DNA of 32,310 nt from Erysipelotrichaceae bacterium (GTDB taxonomy: Bacteria; Bacillota_I; Bacilli_A; Erysipelotrichales; Erysipelotrichaceae), in NCBI GenBank assembly GCA_017539025.1, contig JAFYHT010000016.1:1-32310 (forward strand), read 5' to 3'. Position 1 is the stretch's first letter. Every line of letters starts with the position of its first letter. This document shows positions 23,942 to 32,263 of this stretch, piece by piece. The position numbers were made by a program, and so were the translations under genes. The notes below the pieces were generated by a model. The model was not told the DNA's origin. It saw only the letters and a list, made by a program, of their open reading frames with translations, and ran no database searches.

Positions 23942-24817
23942 ATGACTTTTCTGACTTATCTGATTTCAGGTCTGGCATTAGGAAGTGTCTATGCCATCAT
24001 TGCCTTAGGGTATACGATGGTCTACGGCATTGCCAAGATGCTGAACTTTGCACATGGCGATATCATCATGGCCGGCGGTTATGCGGCGTTTTTTGCGTTC
24101 ACCAAGTTTGGTTTTTCAGCACCTGTCTCCATCATTTTATCGATCGTTTTCTGCACTTTGCTGGGCGTCGTTATTGAAAGACTTGCCTACAAACCGTTAA
24201 GACAGGCGAGTTCTTTGTCTGTTCTGATCACGGCGATCGGTGTCAGCTATTTCTTGCAGAATGCTTCGCAGCTGATGTTTGGTTCTGATACCAAGATCTT
24301 CCCGGCAATGCTGACAGAGGGTTCTTTGAAGTTAGGCGGTCTGACGATCTCCTATCTGACTCTGATCACGATATTTACGTGTATCGTCATCATGGTCGGT
24401 CTGACATTATTCATTAACAAGACAAAAACAGGAAAGGCAATGAGAGCCTGTGCTGAAGACAAGGATGCCGCAAGACTGATGGGCATCAATGTCGATACCA
24501 CGATCTCGATCACGTTTGCGATCGGTTCTGGTCTGGCTGCAATTGCTGCATTACTTCTTTGTTCAACATATCCATCCTTATCACCGACTTTGGGCTCAAT
24601 GCCTGGTATCAAGGCTTTTACAGCTGCGGTATTCGGCGGCATTGGTTCTATTCCGGGTGCGTTATTAGGTGGACTGTTGCTGGGAATTATTGAAAACCTG
24701 ACGAAAGCTTATCTTTCAACACAACTTTCCGATGCGATCGTATTTACGGTGCTGATCGTTGTCTTATTAATCAAACCGACCGGTCTTTTAGGCAAGAAAG
24801 AGAATGTGAAGGTGTGA
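23942..24817 (+). CDS. livH: Branched-chain amino acid ABC permease LivH
   Basis: This 291-residue membrane protein of the LivH family forms the translocation channel with LivM. The N-terminus, with SGLALGSVYAIIALGYTMVYGIAKMLNFAHGD, is the family hallmark, and GIKAFTAAVFGGIGSIPGALLGG is the conserved segment before the last membrane helices. It starts at the ATG at 23942, behind AGAGGG. Only 4 nt separate it from livM. The hairpin upstream should lower its expression relative to livJ. Confidence 0.94.
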   Translation: MTFLTYLISGLALGSVYAIIALGYTMVYGIAKMLNFAHGDIIMAGGYAAFFAFTKFGFSAPVSIILSIVFCTLLGVVIERLAYKPLRQASSLSVLITAIGVSYFLQNASQLMFGSDTKIFPAMLTEGSLKLGGLTISYLTLITIFTCIVIMVGLTLFINKTKTGKAMRACAEDKDAARLMGINVDTTISITFAIGSGLAAIAALLLCSTYPSLSPTLGSMPGIKAFTAAVFGGIGSIPGALLGGLLLGIIENLTKAYLSTQLSDAIVFTVLIVVLLIKPTGLLGKKENVKV

Positions 24818-24821
24818 TCGT

Positions 24822-25871
24822 ATGAAAGAATTGTTCAACAAAAAGAATCTGGGACGTACGATCAGCTTCGCTCTGGTCATCCTTGTCTATCTCGTGATAG
24901 AAGTTCTGACCCGTTCCATCAGGATGCCGAGACTTTTCACGTCTTTACTGGTACCGACATGTTGTTACATCGTACTGGCTCTGTCTTTGAATCTGGTCGT
25001 TGGTTTCTCCGGCGAGCTGTCATTAGGACATGCGGGTTTCATGGCGATCGGCGCATTCAGCGCTGTTACTGTATCGGGTTTGCTGGCTGGTTCTGTATCC
25101 AATCCGATCCTGAGGCTTGTGATCTCGATCATTATCGGAAGTGTTTTATCCGGGATCTTCGGATTGATCATTTCCGTTCCGGTATTGAAACTGTCCGGTG
25201 ACTATCTGGCGATCGTTACACTGGCTTTTGGTCAGATCATCAAGTCATTGATCAATAACGTATATCTTGGTTTTGATGACAACGGATTACAGTTTTCATT
25301 TGTTACAAATAATCTGAATCTGAATGGCGGAAAGATGCTGATATCGGGTCCTATGGGTGCGACCGATACCGCAAAGATCTCCAATTTCACGAGTGGTTTT
25401 GTTTTGATTTTAATTACATTGTTTGTCATCTATTCTCTGATCAATTCCAAGTACGGCCGTGCCATCATGGCGGCCAGAGATAACCGAATTGCAGCGGAAT
25501 CGATCGGTGTCGATATTTCCAAGACCAAGACACTGGCTTTCGTCACTTCAGCGATTTTGGCTGGTGCAGCTGGTGCATTGTATGCGTTGAACTATTCTAC
25601 TTTGCAGCCGGCAAAGTTTGATTTCAATACTTCGATACTGATCCTTGTCTATGTCGTATTCGGCGGCTTAGGAAATATCAATGGTACGATGTTTGCGACA
25701 ACATTGTTGTATGTCCTTCCTGAAATGCTCAGAAGCTTGAGAGACTACAGAATGCTGATCTATGCGATCGTATTGATCGTTGTTATGCAGATCACCAACA
25801 GTGAAAAGATCAGACAGTATGTTGAGAAGTTCTCTAAGAAATTCTTTAAGAAGAAAGGAGCGTCGTTATGA
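24822..25871 (+). CDS. livM: Branched-chain amino acid ABC permease LivM
   Basis: This 349-residue permease subunit is the partner of LivH. Characteristic segments are YIVLALSLNLVVGFSGELSLGHAGFMAIGA near residues 45-75, GDYLAIVTLAFGQII in the middle, and GRAIMAARDNRIAAESIGVD before the C-terminal helices. A basic tail ends the protein. The stop overlaps the livG start (ATGA), so translation is coupled. Confidence 0.94.
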   Translation: MKELFNKKNLGRTISFALVILVYLVIEVLTRSIRMPRLFTSLLVPTCCYIVLALSLNLVVGFSGELSLGHAGFMAIGAFSAVTVSGLLAGSVSNPILRLVISIIIGSVLSGIFGLIISVPVLKLSGDYLAIVTLAFGQIIKSLINNVYLGFDDNGLQFSFVTNNLNLNGGKMLISGPMGATDTAKISNFTSGFVLILITLFVIYSLINSKYGRAIMAARDNRIAAESIGVDISKTKTLAFVTSAILAGAAGALYALNYSTLQPAKFDFNTSILILVYVVFGGLGNINGTMFATTLLYVLPEMLRSLRDYRMLIYAIVLIVVMQITNSEKIRQYVEKFSKKFFKKKGASL

Positions 25872-26629
25872 GTCCTGTTCTTGAAGTGAAGAATCTCGGT
25901 ATCGATTTCGGCGGTCTGACTGCTGTCAATAAGCTGAATCTCGAGGTCAATGAAAAAGAGATCGTCGGTCTCATCGGCCCGAATGGTGCTGGTAAGACGA
26001 CTGTTTTCAACATGCTTACAAAGGTCTATGATCCTTCCAGAGGAAATATCTATCTGGAGGGAAAGGATATTGTTAAGATGAATACTGTCGAAGTAAATAA
26101 GGCCGGTGTAGCAAGGACTTTCCAGAATATCCGTTTGTTTGGCAAACTGAGTGTTCTGGATAACGTTAAGACCGGTATGAATAATCTCTACGAGTATTCT
26201 GTTTTGGATGCGATCTTCCACAGTCCAAAGAGAAATGAGAATGAAAGGAAGATCGAAGAAAAGGCGGATGAATTATTAAAGATTTTCAATCTCTATGAAT
26301 CAAGAGATATCGAAGCCGATTCTTTGCCATACGGCGCACAAAGAAGACTGGAGATCGCCAGAGCTTTGGCGACCGATCCGAAAGTGCTGCTGTTGGATGA
26401 ACCAGCTGCCGGAATGAATCCGCAGGAAACTGAAGAATTGATGAATACGATCCGTTTCGTCAGAGATAAGTTCGGTATCTGTATCTTGCTGATCGAACAC
26501 GATATGTCTTTGGTCATGAATATCTGTGAGAGGATCTATGTTCTGAACTACGGTACCTTGTTAGCGAAAGGAAGCCCTGATGAGATCAAGAATAATGAAA
26601 AGGTCATCAAGGCTTATCTGGGTGATTGA
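25868..26629 (+). CDS. livG: Branched-chain amino acid ABC ATPase LivG
   Basis: This is one of the two ATPases of the importer, at the cytoplasmic face. It has 253 residues. Walker A GPNGAGKTT is at about 37-45, the signature region is LPYGAQRRLEIARAL, and Walker B is VLLLDEPAAGMNP, with the LivG-typical AAGMNPQE after it. The switch histidine is in LIEHDMSLVM. An AAAGGAG site lies in the end of livM. livF begins 2 nt after its stop. Confidence 0.95.
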   Translation: MSPVLEVKNLGIDFGGLTAVNKLNLEVNEKEIVGLIGPNGAGKTTVFNMLTKVYDPSRGNIYLEGKDIVKMNTVEVNKAGVARTFQNIRLFGKLSVLDNVKTGMNNLYEYSVLDAIFHSPKRNENERKIEEKADELLKIFNLYESRDIEADSLPYGAQRRLEIARALATDPKVLLLDEPAAGMNPQETEELMNTIRFVRDKFGICILLIEHDMSLVMNICERIYVLNYGTLLAKGSPDEIKNNEKVIKAYLGD

Positions 26630-26631
26630 TT

Positions 26632-27336
26632 ATGTTGAAGGTAAATGATCTGGTCGTCCGCTATGGGATGATCGAAGCGATAAAAGGGATCAGTTTTGAA
26701 GTTGATGATGGTGAGATCGTCACTTTGATCGGTGCCAATGGTGCCGGCAAGACGACGACCATGCATACGATATCGGGATTACTGAAACCATATTCCGGTT
26801 CCATTGAACTCGATGGCAAGGATATCTCCAAGGTTTCTGCCCATAAGATCGTTGAAATGGGAATTGCACAATGTCCGGAAAGAAGAAGGGTCTTTGCGTC
26901 TCAATCGGTTGAAGACAACCTGATGCTTGGAGCATATACCAGAAAAGACAAAGAGGGCATCGCTGCTGATCTTAAGAATGTCTATTCTTTATTCCCTCGT
27001 CTGGAAGAAAGAAAGAATCAGCTGGCCGGTACATTATCCGGTGGTGAACAGCAGATGCTGGCAATGGGCAGAGCCCTTATGGCAAAACCGAAGATCATGC
27101 TGCTGGATGAGCCGAGTATGGGTCTGTCCCCATTACTTGTAAGAGAAATTTTCGATATAATAAGAGATATAAACAGTCAGGGTGTAACGATCCTGCTGGT
27201 TGAACAGAATGCTAAGATGGCTCTGGGCATCGCCGATCGCGCTTATGTCATTGAAACAGGCAAGATCGTCATGTCCGGAACAGGGCAGGAACTGCTCAAC
27301 AGCGAGGATATTAAGAAAGCTTACCTGGGAGGATAA
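26632..27336 (+). CDS. livF: Branched-chain amino acid ABC ATPase LivF
   Basis: This is the second ATPase, 234 residues from the ATG at 26632. A TTG two codons upstream (26626) overlaps the livG stop but would give an unusual start. Walker A GANGAGKTT precedes TMHTISGLLKPYSG. CPERRRVFASQSVEDNLMLGAY is the LivF-specific stretch (usually PEGRxxF). The signature is LSGGEQQMLAMGRALM and Walker B IMLLDEPSMGL. It is closely followed by the CBS-ACT gene (2 nt), so the operon continues. Confidence 0.94.
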   Translation: MLKVNDLVVRYGMIEAIKGISFEVDDGEIVTLIGANGAGKTTTMHTISGLLKPYSGSIELDGKDISKVSAHKIVEMGIAQCPERRRVFASQSVEDNLMLGAYTRKDKEGIAADLKNVYSLFPRLEERKNQLAGTLSGGEQQMLAMGRALMAKPKIMLLDEPSMGLSPLLVREIFDIIRDINSQGVTILLVEQNAKMALGIADRAYVIETGKIVMSGTGQELLNSEDIKKAYLGG

Positions 27337-27338
27337 TC

Positions 27339-27989
27339 ATGTACGTAAAAGATTATATGGTTTCAAGCCCTATTACTCTGAGGCCTGAACAGTCTGTTTC
27401 TGAAGCCGTTGATGTCATGGATGAAAATAACCTGCACAGGCTTCCTGTCGTAGATGGAAACGGAAAGCTGGTTGGTCTGGTAACGGAAAGCGTCATCATG
27501 TCCAATACGCCGAACAACGCAAGTTCTCTTTCGGTTTTCGAAGTCAATTATCTTCTGAACAAACTCAAGATCAGCGATATCATGATCGAAGAGGTCATCA
27601 CCATCGGCGAGGATGCGTTGCTGGAAGAAGCAGCTGTCATCATGCGCAGGAACGATATCGGCTGTCTGCCGGTCACTGATGAAGAAAAGAATCTGATCGG
27701 CATCATCACACACAACGATATCTTTACTGCTTTCATTGAACTGATGGGCTATTATCACAACGGTATGAGATATGTCATCACCTTGTCGGAAGATAAGCCG
27801 GGCATCATGGAAGACATCTGCCGTATCTTTGTGGAAAACGGCGTGTCGATCTCCAATATTGCCGTATACAACAATAAGCGCGGTATTGAGATCCCTGTCG
27901 TTGCCTATGGCTACAAAGATCTCAGTGAAGAGCTGAAGGCTGCCGGTTACAATGTGACCAGCACAGTCAAATTGCACGAACACTACTAA
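27339..27989 (+). CDS. CBS-ACT domain protein, probable ligand sensor of the liv operon
   Basis: The 216-residue soluble protein has two CBS repeats (about residues 1-60 and 72-133: MVSSPITLRPEQSVSEAVDVM and IMIEEVITIGEDALLEEAAVIM). A C-terminal ACT-like domain follows (about 143-216), starting YVITLSEDKPGIMEDICRIFVENG. CBS pairs bind adenosine nucleotides and ACT domains often bind amino acids. AcuB-like proteins have this layout. The gene starts 2 nt after livF and is followed by a terminator, so it is the last gene of the transporter operon. It has no DNA-binding or catalytic domain. A role sensing branched-chain amino acids and modulating transport or metabolism is inferred from context only. 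Confidence 0.85.
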   Translation: MYVKDYMVSSPITLRPEQSVSEAVDVMDENNLHRLPVVDGNGKLVGLVTESVIMSNTPNNASSLSVFEVNYLLNKLKISDIMIEEVITIGEDALLEEAAVIMRRNDIGCLPVTDEEKNLIGIITHNDIFTAFIELMGYYHNGMRYVITLSEDKPGIMEDICRIFVENGVSISNIAVYNNKRGIEIPVVAYGYKDLSEELKAAGYNVTSTVKLHEHY

Positions 27990-28014
27990 ACAGGATTCGA
28001 TCCTGTTTTCTTTT
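27988..28014 (+). terminator. Terminator of the liv operon
   Basis: AAACAGGAT pairs with ATCCTGTTT around a TCG loop, followed by TCTTTT. It starts at the stop codon of the CBS-ACT gene and ends 5 nt before the -10 of the next gene. Confidence 0.9.
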
Positions 28015-28018
28015 GGGG

Positions 28019-28024
28019 TATAAT
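28019..28024 (+). promoter_or_regulatory. -10 element of the HAD gene (leaderless arrangement)
   Basis: A perfect TATAAT ends 8 nt before the ATG at 28033. There is no Shine-Dalgarno sequence at a usable distance, and the -35 region falls inside the preceding terminator without a good hexamer. Confidence 0.6.
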
Positions 28025-28032
28025 GTACGGGT

Positions 28033-28830
28033 ATGAATAAAGTGATTTTCTGTGACATTGACGGGACGATCCTGGATGGATCCCGTGGAATGATGGAAGT
28101 ATCTGACAAGACCAGATACGCGATGAAGCAACTCAAGGACAATGGCGATCATGTGGTCATTGCATCGGGAAGATGTAAAGGATTATTGGATCCCAAGATC
28201 TTAAGTCTGGATCCAAGCGGTTATATCTTATGCAACGGTGCTTATGCGGAGTTCATGGGAAAAGAGATCTATTCTCTTTATTTCACCAGGCAGCAGTTGA
28301 GTGCGATCAAAAGGATCGTATCCAAGTATAACGGCTTCGTTATCTTTGAGGCACTGGATGAAATGTACGTCGATTCCTTGCAATCGGAATCATTCAAAGC
28401 TTTCATGAAAGGCTGGGGTTCTTCGCTGGATGGTTTCAAGGAAGGCGGAGAGGGAAGAAGTGATTTCCTGATCGGCATGATCGGCTTTCTTGATCGAAGC
28501 GTGATGAAGGATGTTGAAGAAGAACTGAGCGAGTATGTCGATCTGGCTGCTCACAAACAGTTCAATTCCTATGATGTCAACATCAAGGGTGTCAATAAAG
28601 CGATCGGTACCAAGAGGATCATCAAGTATCTGGATATCCCTTTGGAAGATACTTACTGTTTCGGCGACGCGATCAATGATCTGGAGATGTTACAGAGTGT
28701 CGGACATCCGGTCATCGTGGCCAATTGTGCCGATGAATTGAGAGGTTATGGCTTTGAAGAAACCGATGATGTACTGGATGATGGCTTTTACAATTATTTG
28801 GTTTCACATAAGTTGATTAAAGCGCTGTGA
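28033..28830 (+). CDS. HAD-superfamily hydrolase, Cof type
   Basis: This is a cytoplasmic phosphatase of the Cof/HAD-IIB group, 265 residues. Motif I is FCDIDGTI at 6-13 with nucleophile D8 and general acid D10. Motif IV is GDAINDLEML near 211-220. The expected C2 cap domain lies between, about 85-185. Members dephosphorylate sugar phosphates, pyridoxal phosphate or FMN precursors; the substrate cannot be read from sequence. The ATG lies just behind a -10 box without a ribosome site. The sepF promoter overlaps its last codons. Confidence 0.88.
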   Translation: MNKVIFCDIDGTILDGSRGMMEVSDKTRYAMKQLKDNGDHVVIASGRCKGLLDPKILSLDPSGYILCNGAYAEFMGKEIYSLYFTRQQLSAIKRIVSKYNGFVIFEALDEMYVDSLQSESFKAFMKGWGSSLDGFKEGGEGRSDFLIGMIGFLDRSVMKDVEEELSEYVDLAAHKQFNSYDVNIKGVNKAIGTKRIIKYLDIPLEDTYCFGDAINDLEMLQSVGHPVIVANCADELRGYGFEETDDVLDDGFYNYLVSHKLIKAL

Positions 28831-28841
28831 CTTGTTAAAAT
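28813..28841 (+). promoter_or_regulatory. sepF promoter
   Basis: TTGATT at 28813-28818 and TAAAAT at 28836-28841 have a 17-bp spacer; the -35 lies inside the end of the HAD gene. The message would carry a short leader with the ribosome site AAAAGGAG at 28853-28860. Confidence 0.65.
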
Positions 28842-28867
28842 AATATGGAAATAAAAGGAGAAATGAC

Positions 28868-29266
28868 ATGGGACTTGGTGACAGATTAAAAGAATTCATT
28901 GCACCTGAAGAAGAAGACGAAGAACAGCTCGAACTGACTGAAGAAGAAGCAGAAGCTGTATCTCCTTATGAGAAGGGCACACTTTCAGGTTCTTCCAATA
29001 TCACTGCAAATACAAATATCGTATTATTTGAACCTCGTAATTTTGATGAGGCTGAGGAGATCGGCCATCACATCAAATCCAAGAGAGCATGCTGCGTCAA
29101 CCTGCACAGGATGCCTTCCGAATACCGCCAGAGGATCATTGATTTCCTTTCCGGTGTCGTATACGGAGTTGACGGTTCGATCAAGAAGGTCGGAGAAAAC
29201 GTCATTTTATGTTCACCGAAGAACCTCCAGGTCGGCGGTGACATCAATCTGAATTCAGAAGATTAA
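28868..29266 (+). CDS. sepF: Cell division protein SepF
   Basis: SepF is a membrane-binding partner of FtsZ that organises the division ring, as in Bacillus. The 132-residue protein has an N-terminal amphipathic helix (MGLGDRLKEFI, the membrane anchor), an acidic linker (about 12-40) and the SepF core (about 48-127), with FEPRNFDEAEEIGHHIKSK and RQRIIDFLSGVVYGVDGSIKKVGENVIL. A strong ribosome site precedes the ATG. It lies directly upstream of the T-box and ileS. In many Firmicutes sepF lies close to divIVA and ileS, so this may be the tail of a division cluster; here divIVA is not next to it. Confidence 0.94.
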   Translation: MGLGDRLKEFIAPEEEDEEQLELTEEEAEAVSPYEKGTLSGSSNITANTNIVLFEPRNFDEAEEIGHHIKSKRACCVNLHRMPSEYRQRIIDFLSGVVYGVDGSIKKVGENVILCSPKNLQVGGDINLNSED

Positions 29267-29273
29267 GCTAAGA

Positions 29274-29462
29274 TTAAGACATGTCCGTAGGATGATGGTG
29301 TTGTAGAGAGCTGACGGCTGGTGAAAGTCAGTACACGCTTTTACGGGAATCACTTATGAGCTCTGATAGAAAAAGTATCAGCGTTGCTCGCGTTAAGAGT
29401 TTGAGAAACAAATGAAGGTGGTACCTCGCTTTGACAGCGACCTTTGGTAGCACCTTTTTCAT
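29274..29462 (+). promoter_or_regulatory. T-box riboswitch of ileS (isoleucine)
   Basis: The conserved T-box core AAGGTGGTACCTCG is at 29415-29428. Its TGGT (29419-29422) can pair with the ACCA end of uncharged tRNA-Ile (discriminator A). The specifier is most likely ATC (29349-29351) in the GGGAATCAC strand of stem I, an Ile codon. The terminator pairs AAGGTG (29415-29420) with CACCTT (29451-29456), plus TACC with GGTA and TCGCT with AGCGA, then a T run. Uncharged tRNA-Ile would stabilise the antiterminator and turn ileS on. The 5' boundary is approximate. Confidence 0.92.
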
Positions 29463-29479
29463 TTAAAGGAGACTAGAAG

Positions 29480-32209
29480 ATGGAATACAAAGACACACTA
29501 CACATGCCTAAGACCGATTTTGAAATGAGAGGCAATCTTCCCAAGAAGGAACCGGATATCCTGAAGAAGTGGGAAGAGGATGATCATTATCATAAGATCT
29601 TAAAAAAGAATGAAGGACATACTCCGTTTGTCTTGCATGATGGTCCGCCATATGCCAATGGCAATCTTCATGCCGGCACGGCAATGAACCGTATCATCAA
29701 GGACATCATCGTCAGATCAAAGGCGATGGCGGGTTTCTATACACCGTTCTTCCCGGGATGGGACACGCATGGCCTGCCGATCGAAAACGCTGTACAGAGA
29801 CTTGGCGTCAACCGCAAGGAAGTCACTCCGAGAGAGTTCAGAGAGAAGTGTGAAGCTTATGCTCATGAACAGATCGCCAAGCAGATGGAAACCGAAAAAA
29901 GACTTGGCCAGGTAGGGGATTACGAACATCCGTATATCACTTTACAGAAGGGCTTTGAAGGAAGACAGATCCGTTCTTTTGCCAAGATGGCGTTAGATGG
30001 CATGATCTTCCAGGGATTAAAACCGATTTACTGGTCACCTTATCAGGAGACTGCGATCGCTGATTCCGAGATCGTCTATTTCGACCGTAAGGATCCGACC
30101 ATCTATGTCACATTCGATGTCAAGGATGGTAAGGGTGTCTTAGAGGGTGATGAGAAGTTCGTCATCTGGACGACAACTCCTTGGACTTTGCCGGGTGACG
30201 TTGCGATCACTTTACATCCTGATCTCAGCTACGCACTGGTAGAAACAGAAAAAGGCAAGCTGATCATGTTGGAAAACCTAGTCGAATCTCTGATGGCCAA
30301 GTTTGAACTGGCTGAATATAAAGTATTAAAGACATTCAAAGGTAAGGAACTGGAAGGTGTCGTTTGCAAGCAGGTCCTTTATCCGGAAGAAAGAGAATCT
30401 CTTGTCTGTCTGGCTGACTATGTCACCGATGAAGATGGTACCGGATGTGTCCATACAGCCGGTGGTCATGGTCTGGATGACTTCTATACGACTCAGAAAT
30501 ATGGTCTTCCGACTGTATGTCCGGTCGATGAGAAGGGCTGCATGACGGCAGAAGCCGGCGATTGGCTGGAAGGTCAGTTCGTCTTTGATGCCAATAAGAC
30601 TGTTACAGTCAGACTGGAAGAAACAGGTCATCTGCTGAAACTGGAATGGATCACTCACTCTTATCCGCATGATGACAGATTGAAGAAACCGGTCATCTTC
30701 CGTGCGACGACGCAATGGTTCGCGTCGATCGAACAGATCAAGCCGCAGTTACTGGAAGCGATCAAGAATGTCAAGTGGATCAACTCCTTTGGTGAACTGC
30801 GTCTGACAAACATGGTGAAAGACAGGAAAGACTGGTGTATCTCCCGTCAGAGATTATGGGGTGTTCCGATCCCTATCATCTATAACGAAGATAAGACACC
30901 GATCATCGATGCGGATGTCTTCGAACATATCGCAAAACTGTTTGATGAGCACGGTTCCAACGTCTGGTTCGAGTCCGATCCGAAGGATCTCTTACCGGAA
31001 GGTTATACAAATCCTGCTTCTCCAAACGGCAACTTCACAAAGGAAACGGATATCATGGACGTCTGGTTTGATTCCGGTTCTTCATGGAATGAACTGATCG
31101 CCAGAGGATATTCTTATCCTTGTGATCTCTACTTTGAAGGTTCTGACCAGTATCGAGGCTGGTTCAACTCTTCGCTGATCGTTTCTGTTGCCAACCATGG
31201 CGTTGCGCCATACAAGTCCGTATTATCACATGGCTATGTCTGTGACTCTAAGGGTGAGGCAATGCACAAGTCTGTCGGTAACGTCGTAGACCCACTTGAT
31301 ATCATCAAGCAGTATGGTGCCGATATCTTGAGGCTCTGGGCTTCTTCCGAAGACTTCAAGGCCGATATGAGGATCGGTGATTCCAACCTGAAACAGGTTT
31401 CCGATCAGTATCGCAAGATCAGAAATACCTTCAGATTCATGTTAGGCAACATCAATAGTGAAGACTTCACTCCTGATATGGCCGTTGCCTATGAAGATCT
31501 GGAAGCAGTCGATCAGTATATGATGGTCGCATTGAACGATATGGTATCTAAGGTCGAAAGTGCTTATGACAATTATGACTTTGTCATGGCAACTTCCGTT
31601 ATGACCAACTTCATGACCAATGAACTCTCCAGCTACTACTGTGATTTCGCAAAAGATATCCTGTATTGTGACAGACTGGATTCTCCAAGAAGAAGGAAAG
31701 TTCAGACAGTTCTGTACAAGGCTGTTGATTATCTGGTAAGACTCTGGTCGCCGGTATTGGCATATACCTGTGATGAAGTCTGGAAGTTCTTCGGAAACAA
31801 GGAAGCGGAAAGTGTTCATTACGTTCACTTCCCGAAAGTAGAAAGCTTTGAAGGAGAAAACACCGTCAAAGAAAACTTCGCAAGACTGCATGAGATCAGA
31901 AACGATATCTTTAAGGCAAGAGAAGAAGCGATCAACGACAAGACGATCGAAAAACCGATGCAGGCACATGTCTTATTACATGTATCCGATGAAGACAGAA
32001 AGCTTCTTCAAGATGCGTTTGGAAACAAGATCAATCAGTGGCTGATCGTTGCGAAGGTCTCCTTCGTGGATGAAGAATTGCCGAAATATGACAGTTCTGA
32101 AGTCAAGATCGAGATGGCAAAAGGCCATGTCTGTCCGCGTTGCTGGAACATCGTTGAAGAAGAAAACGAAGACGGTCTTTGCGACAGATGTGCTGAGGCT
32201 CTGAAATAA
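29480..32209 (+). CDS. ileS: Isoleucine--tRNA ligase (IleRS)
   Basis: This is a class Ia synthetase charging tRNA-Ile, with CP1 editing of misactivated valine. It is 909 residues long. HDGPPYANGNLHAGTA holds the HIGH motif as HAGT (64-67), with Thr in place of the second His. The KMSKS loop reads AMHKS at 594-598. The editing domain shows VIWTTTPWTLPGDVAI. The C-terminal zinc ribbon is present (C885, C888, C901, C904), which marks the common bacterial type. A ribosome site AAAGGAG precedes the ATG. Expression is governed by the T-box directly upstream. Apart from the two signature variants the protein looks complete and functional. Confidence 0.97.
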   Translation: MEYKDTLHMPKTDFEMRGNLPKKEPDILKKWEEDDHYHKILKKNEGHTPFVLHDGPPYANGNLHAGTAMNRIIKDIIVRSKAMAGFYTPFFPGWDTHGLPIENAVQRLGVNRKEVTPREFREKCEAYAHEQIAKQMETEKRLGQVGDYEHPYITLQKGFEGRQIRSFAKMALDGMIFQGLKPIYWSPYQETAIADSEIVYFDRKDPTIYVTFDVKDGKGVLEGDEKFVIWTTTPWTLPGDVAITLHPDLSYALVETEKGKLIMLENLVESLMAKFELAEYKVLKTFKGKELEGVVCKQVLYPEERESLVCLADYVTDEDGTGCVHTAGGHGLDDFYTTQKYGLPTVCPVDEKGCMTAEAGDWLEGQFVFDANKTVTVRLEETGHLLKLEWITHSYPHDDRLKKPVIFRATTQWFASIEQIKPQLLEAIKNVKWINSFGELRLTNMVKDRKDWCISRQRLWGVPIPIIYNEDKTPIIDADVFEHIAKLFDEHGSNVWFESDPKDLLPEGYTNPASPNGNFTKETDIMDVWFDSGSSWNELIARGYSYPCDLYFEGSDQYRGWFNSSLIVSVANHGVAPYKSVLSHGYVCDSKGEAMHKSVGNVVDPLDIIKQYGADILRLWASSEDFKADMRIGDSNLKQVSDQYRKIRNTFRFMLGNINSEDFTPDMAVAYEDLEAVDQYMMVALNDMVSKVESAYDNYDFVMATSVMTNFMTNELSSYYCDFAKDILYCDRLDSPRRRKVQTVLYKAVDYLVRLWSPVLAYTCDEVWKFFGNKEAESVHYVHFPKVESFEGENTVKENFARLHEIRNDIFKAREEAINDKTIEKPMQAHVLLHVSDEDRKLLQDAFGNKINQWLIVAKVSFVDEELPKYDSSEVKIEMAKGHVCPRCWNIVEEENEDGLCDRCAEALK

Positions 32210-32217
32210 GCATGATG

Positions 32218-32248
32218 AAACGAGATTTCTGCGGAAGTCTCGTTTTTT
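32218..32248 (+). terminator. Terminator of ileS
   Basis: AAACGAGATTTC pairs with GAAGTCTCGTTT (12 bp with one G.T) around TGCG, followed by TTTTTT. The next -10 begins 4 nt later. Confidence 0.93.
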
Positions 32249-32251
32249 CTA

Positions 32252-32257
32252 TATAAT
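32252..32257 (+). promoter_or_regulatory. -10 element of the last gene (leaderless arrangement)
   Basis: A perfect TATAAT ends 6 nt before the ATG at 32264. Its -35 region lies in the ileS terminator stem, without a usable hexamer, and there is no ribosome site. Confidence 0.55.
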
Positions 32258-32263
32258 GATGGT

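Noticed and set aside
26626..26631. TTG start for livF overlapping the livG stop
   Set aside because: The ATG at 26632 gives the usual LivF N-terminus; the extension adds only two residues with no support.
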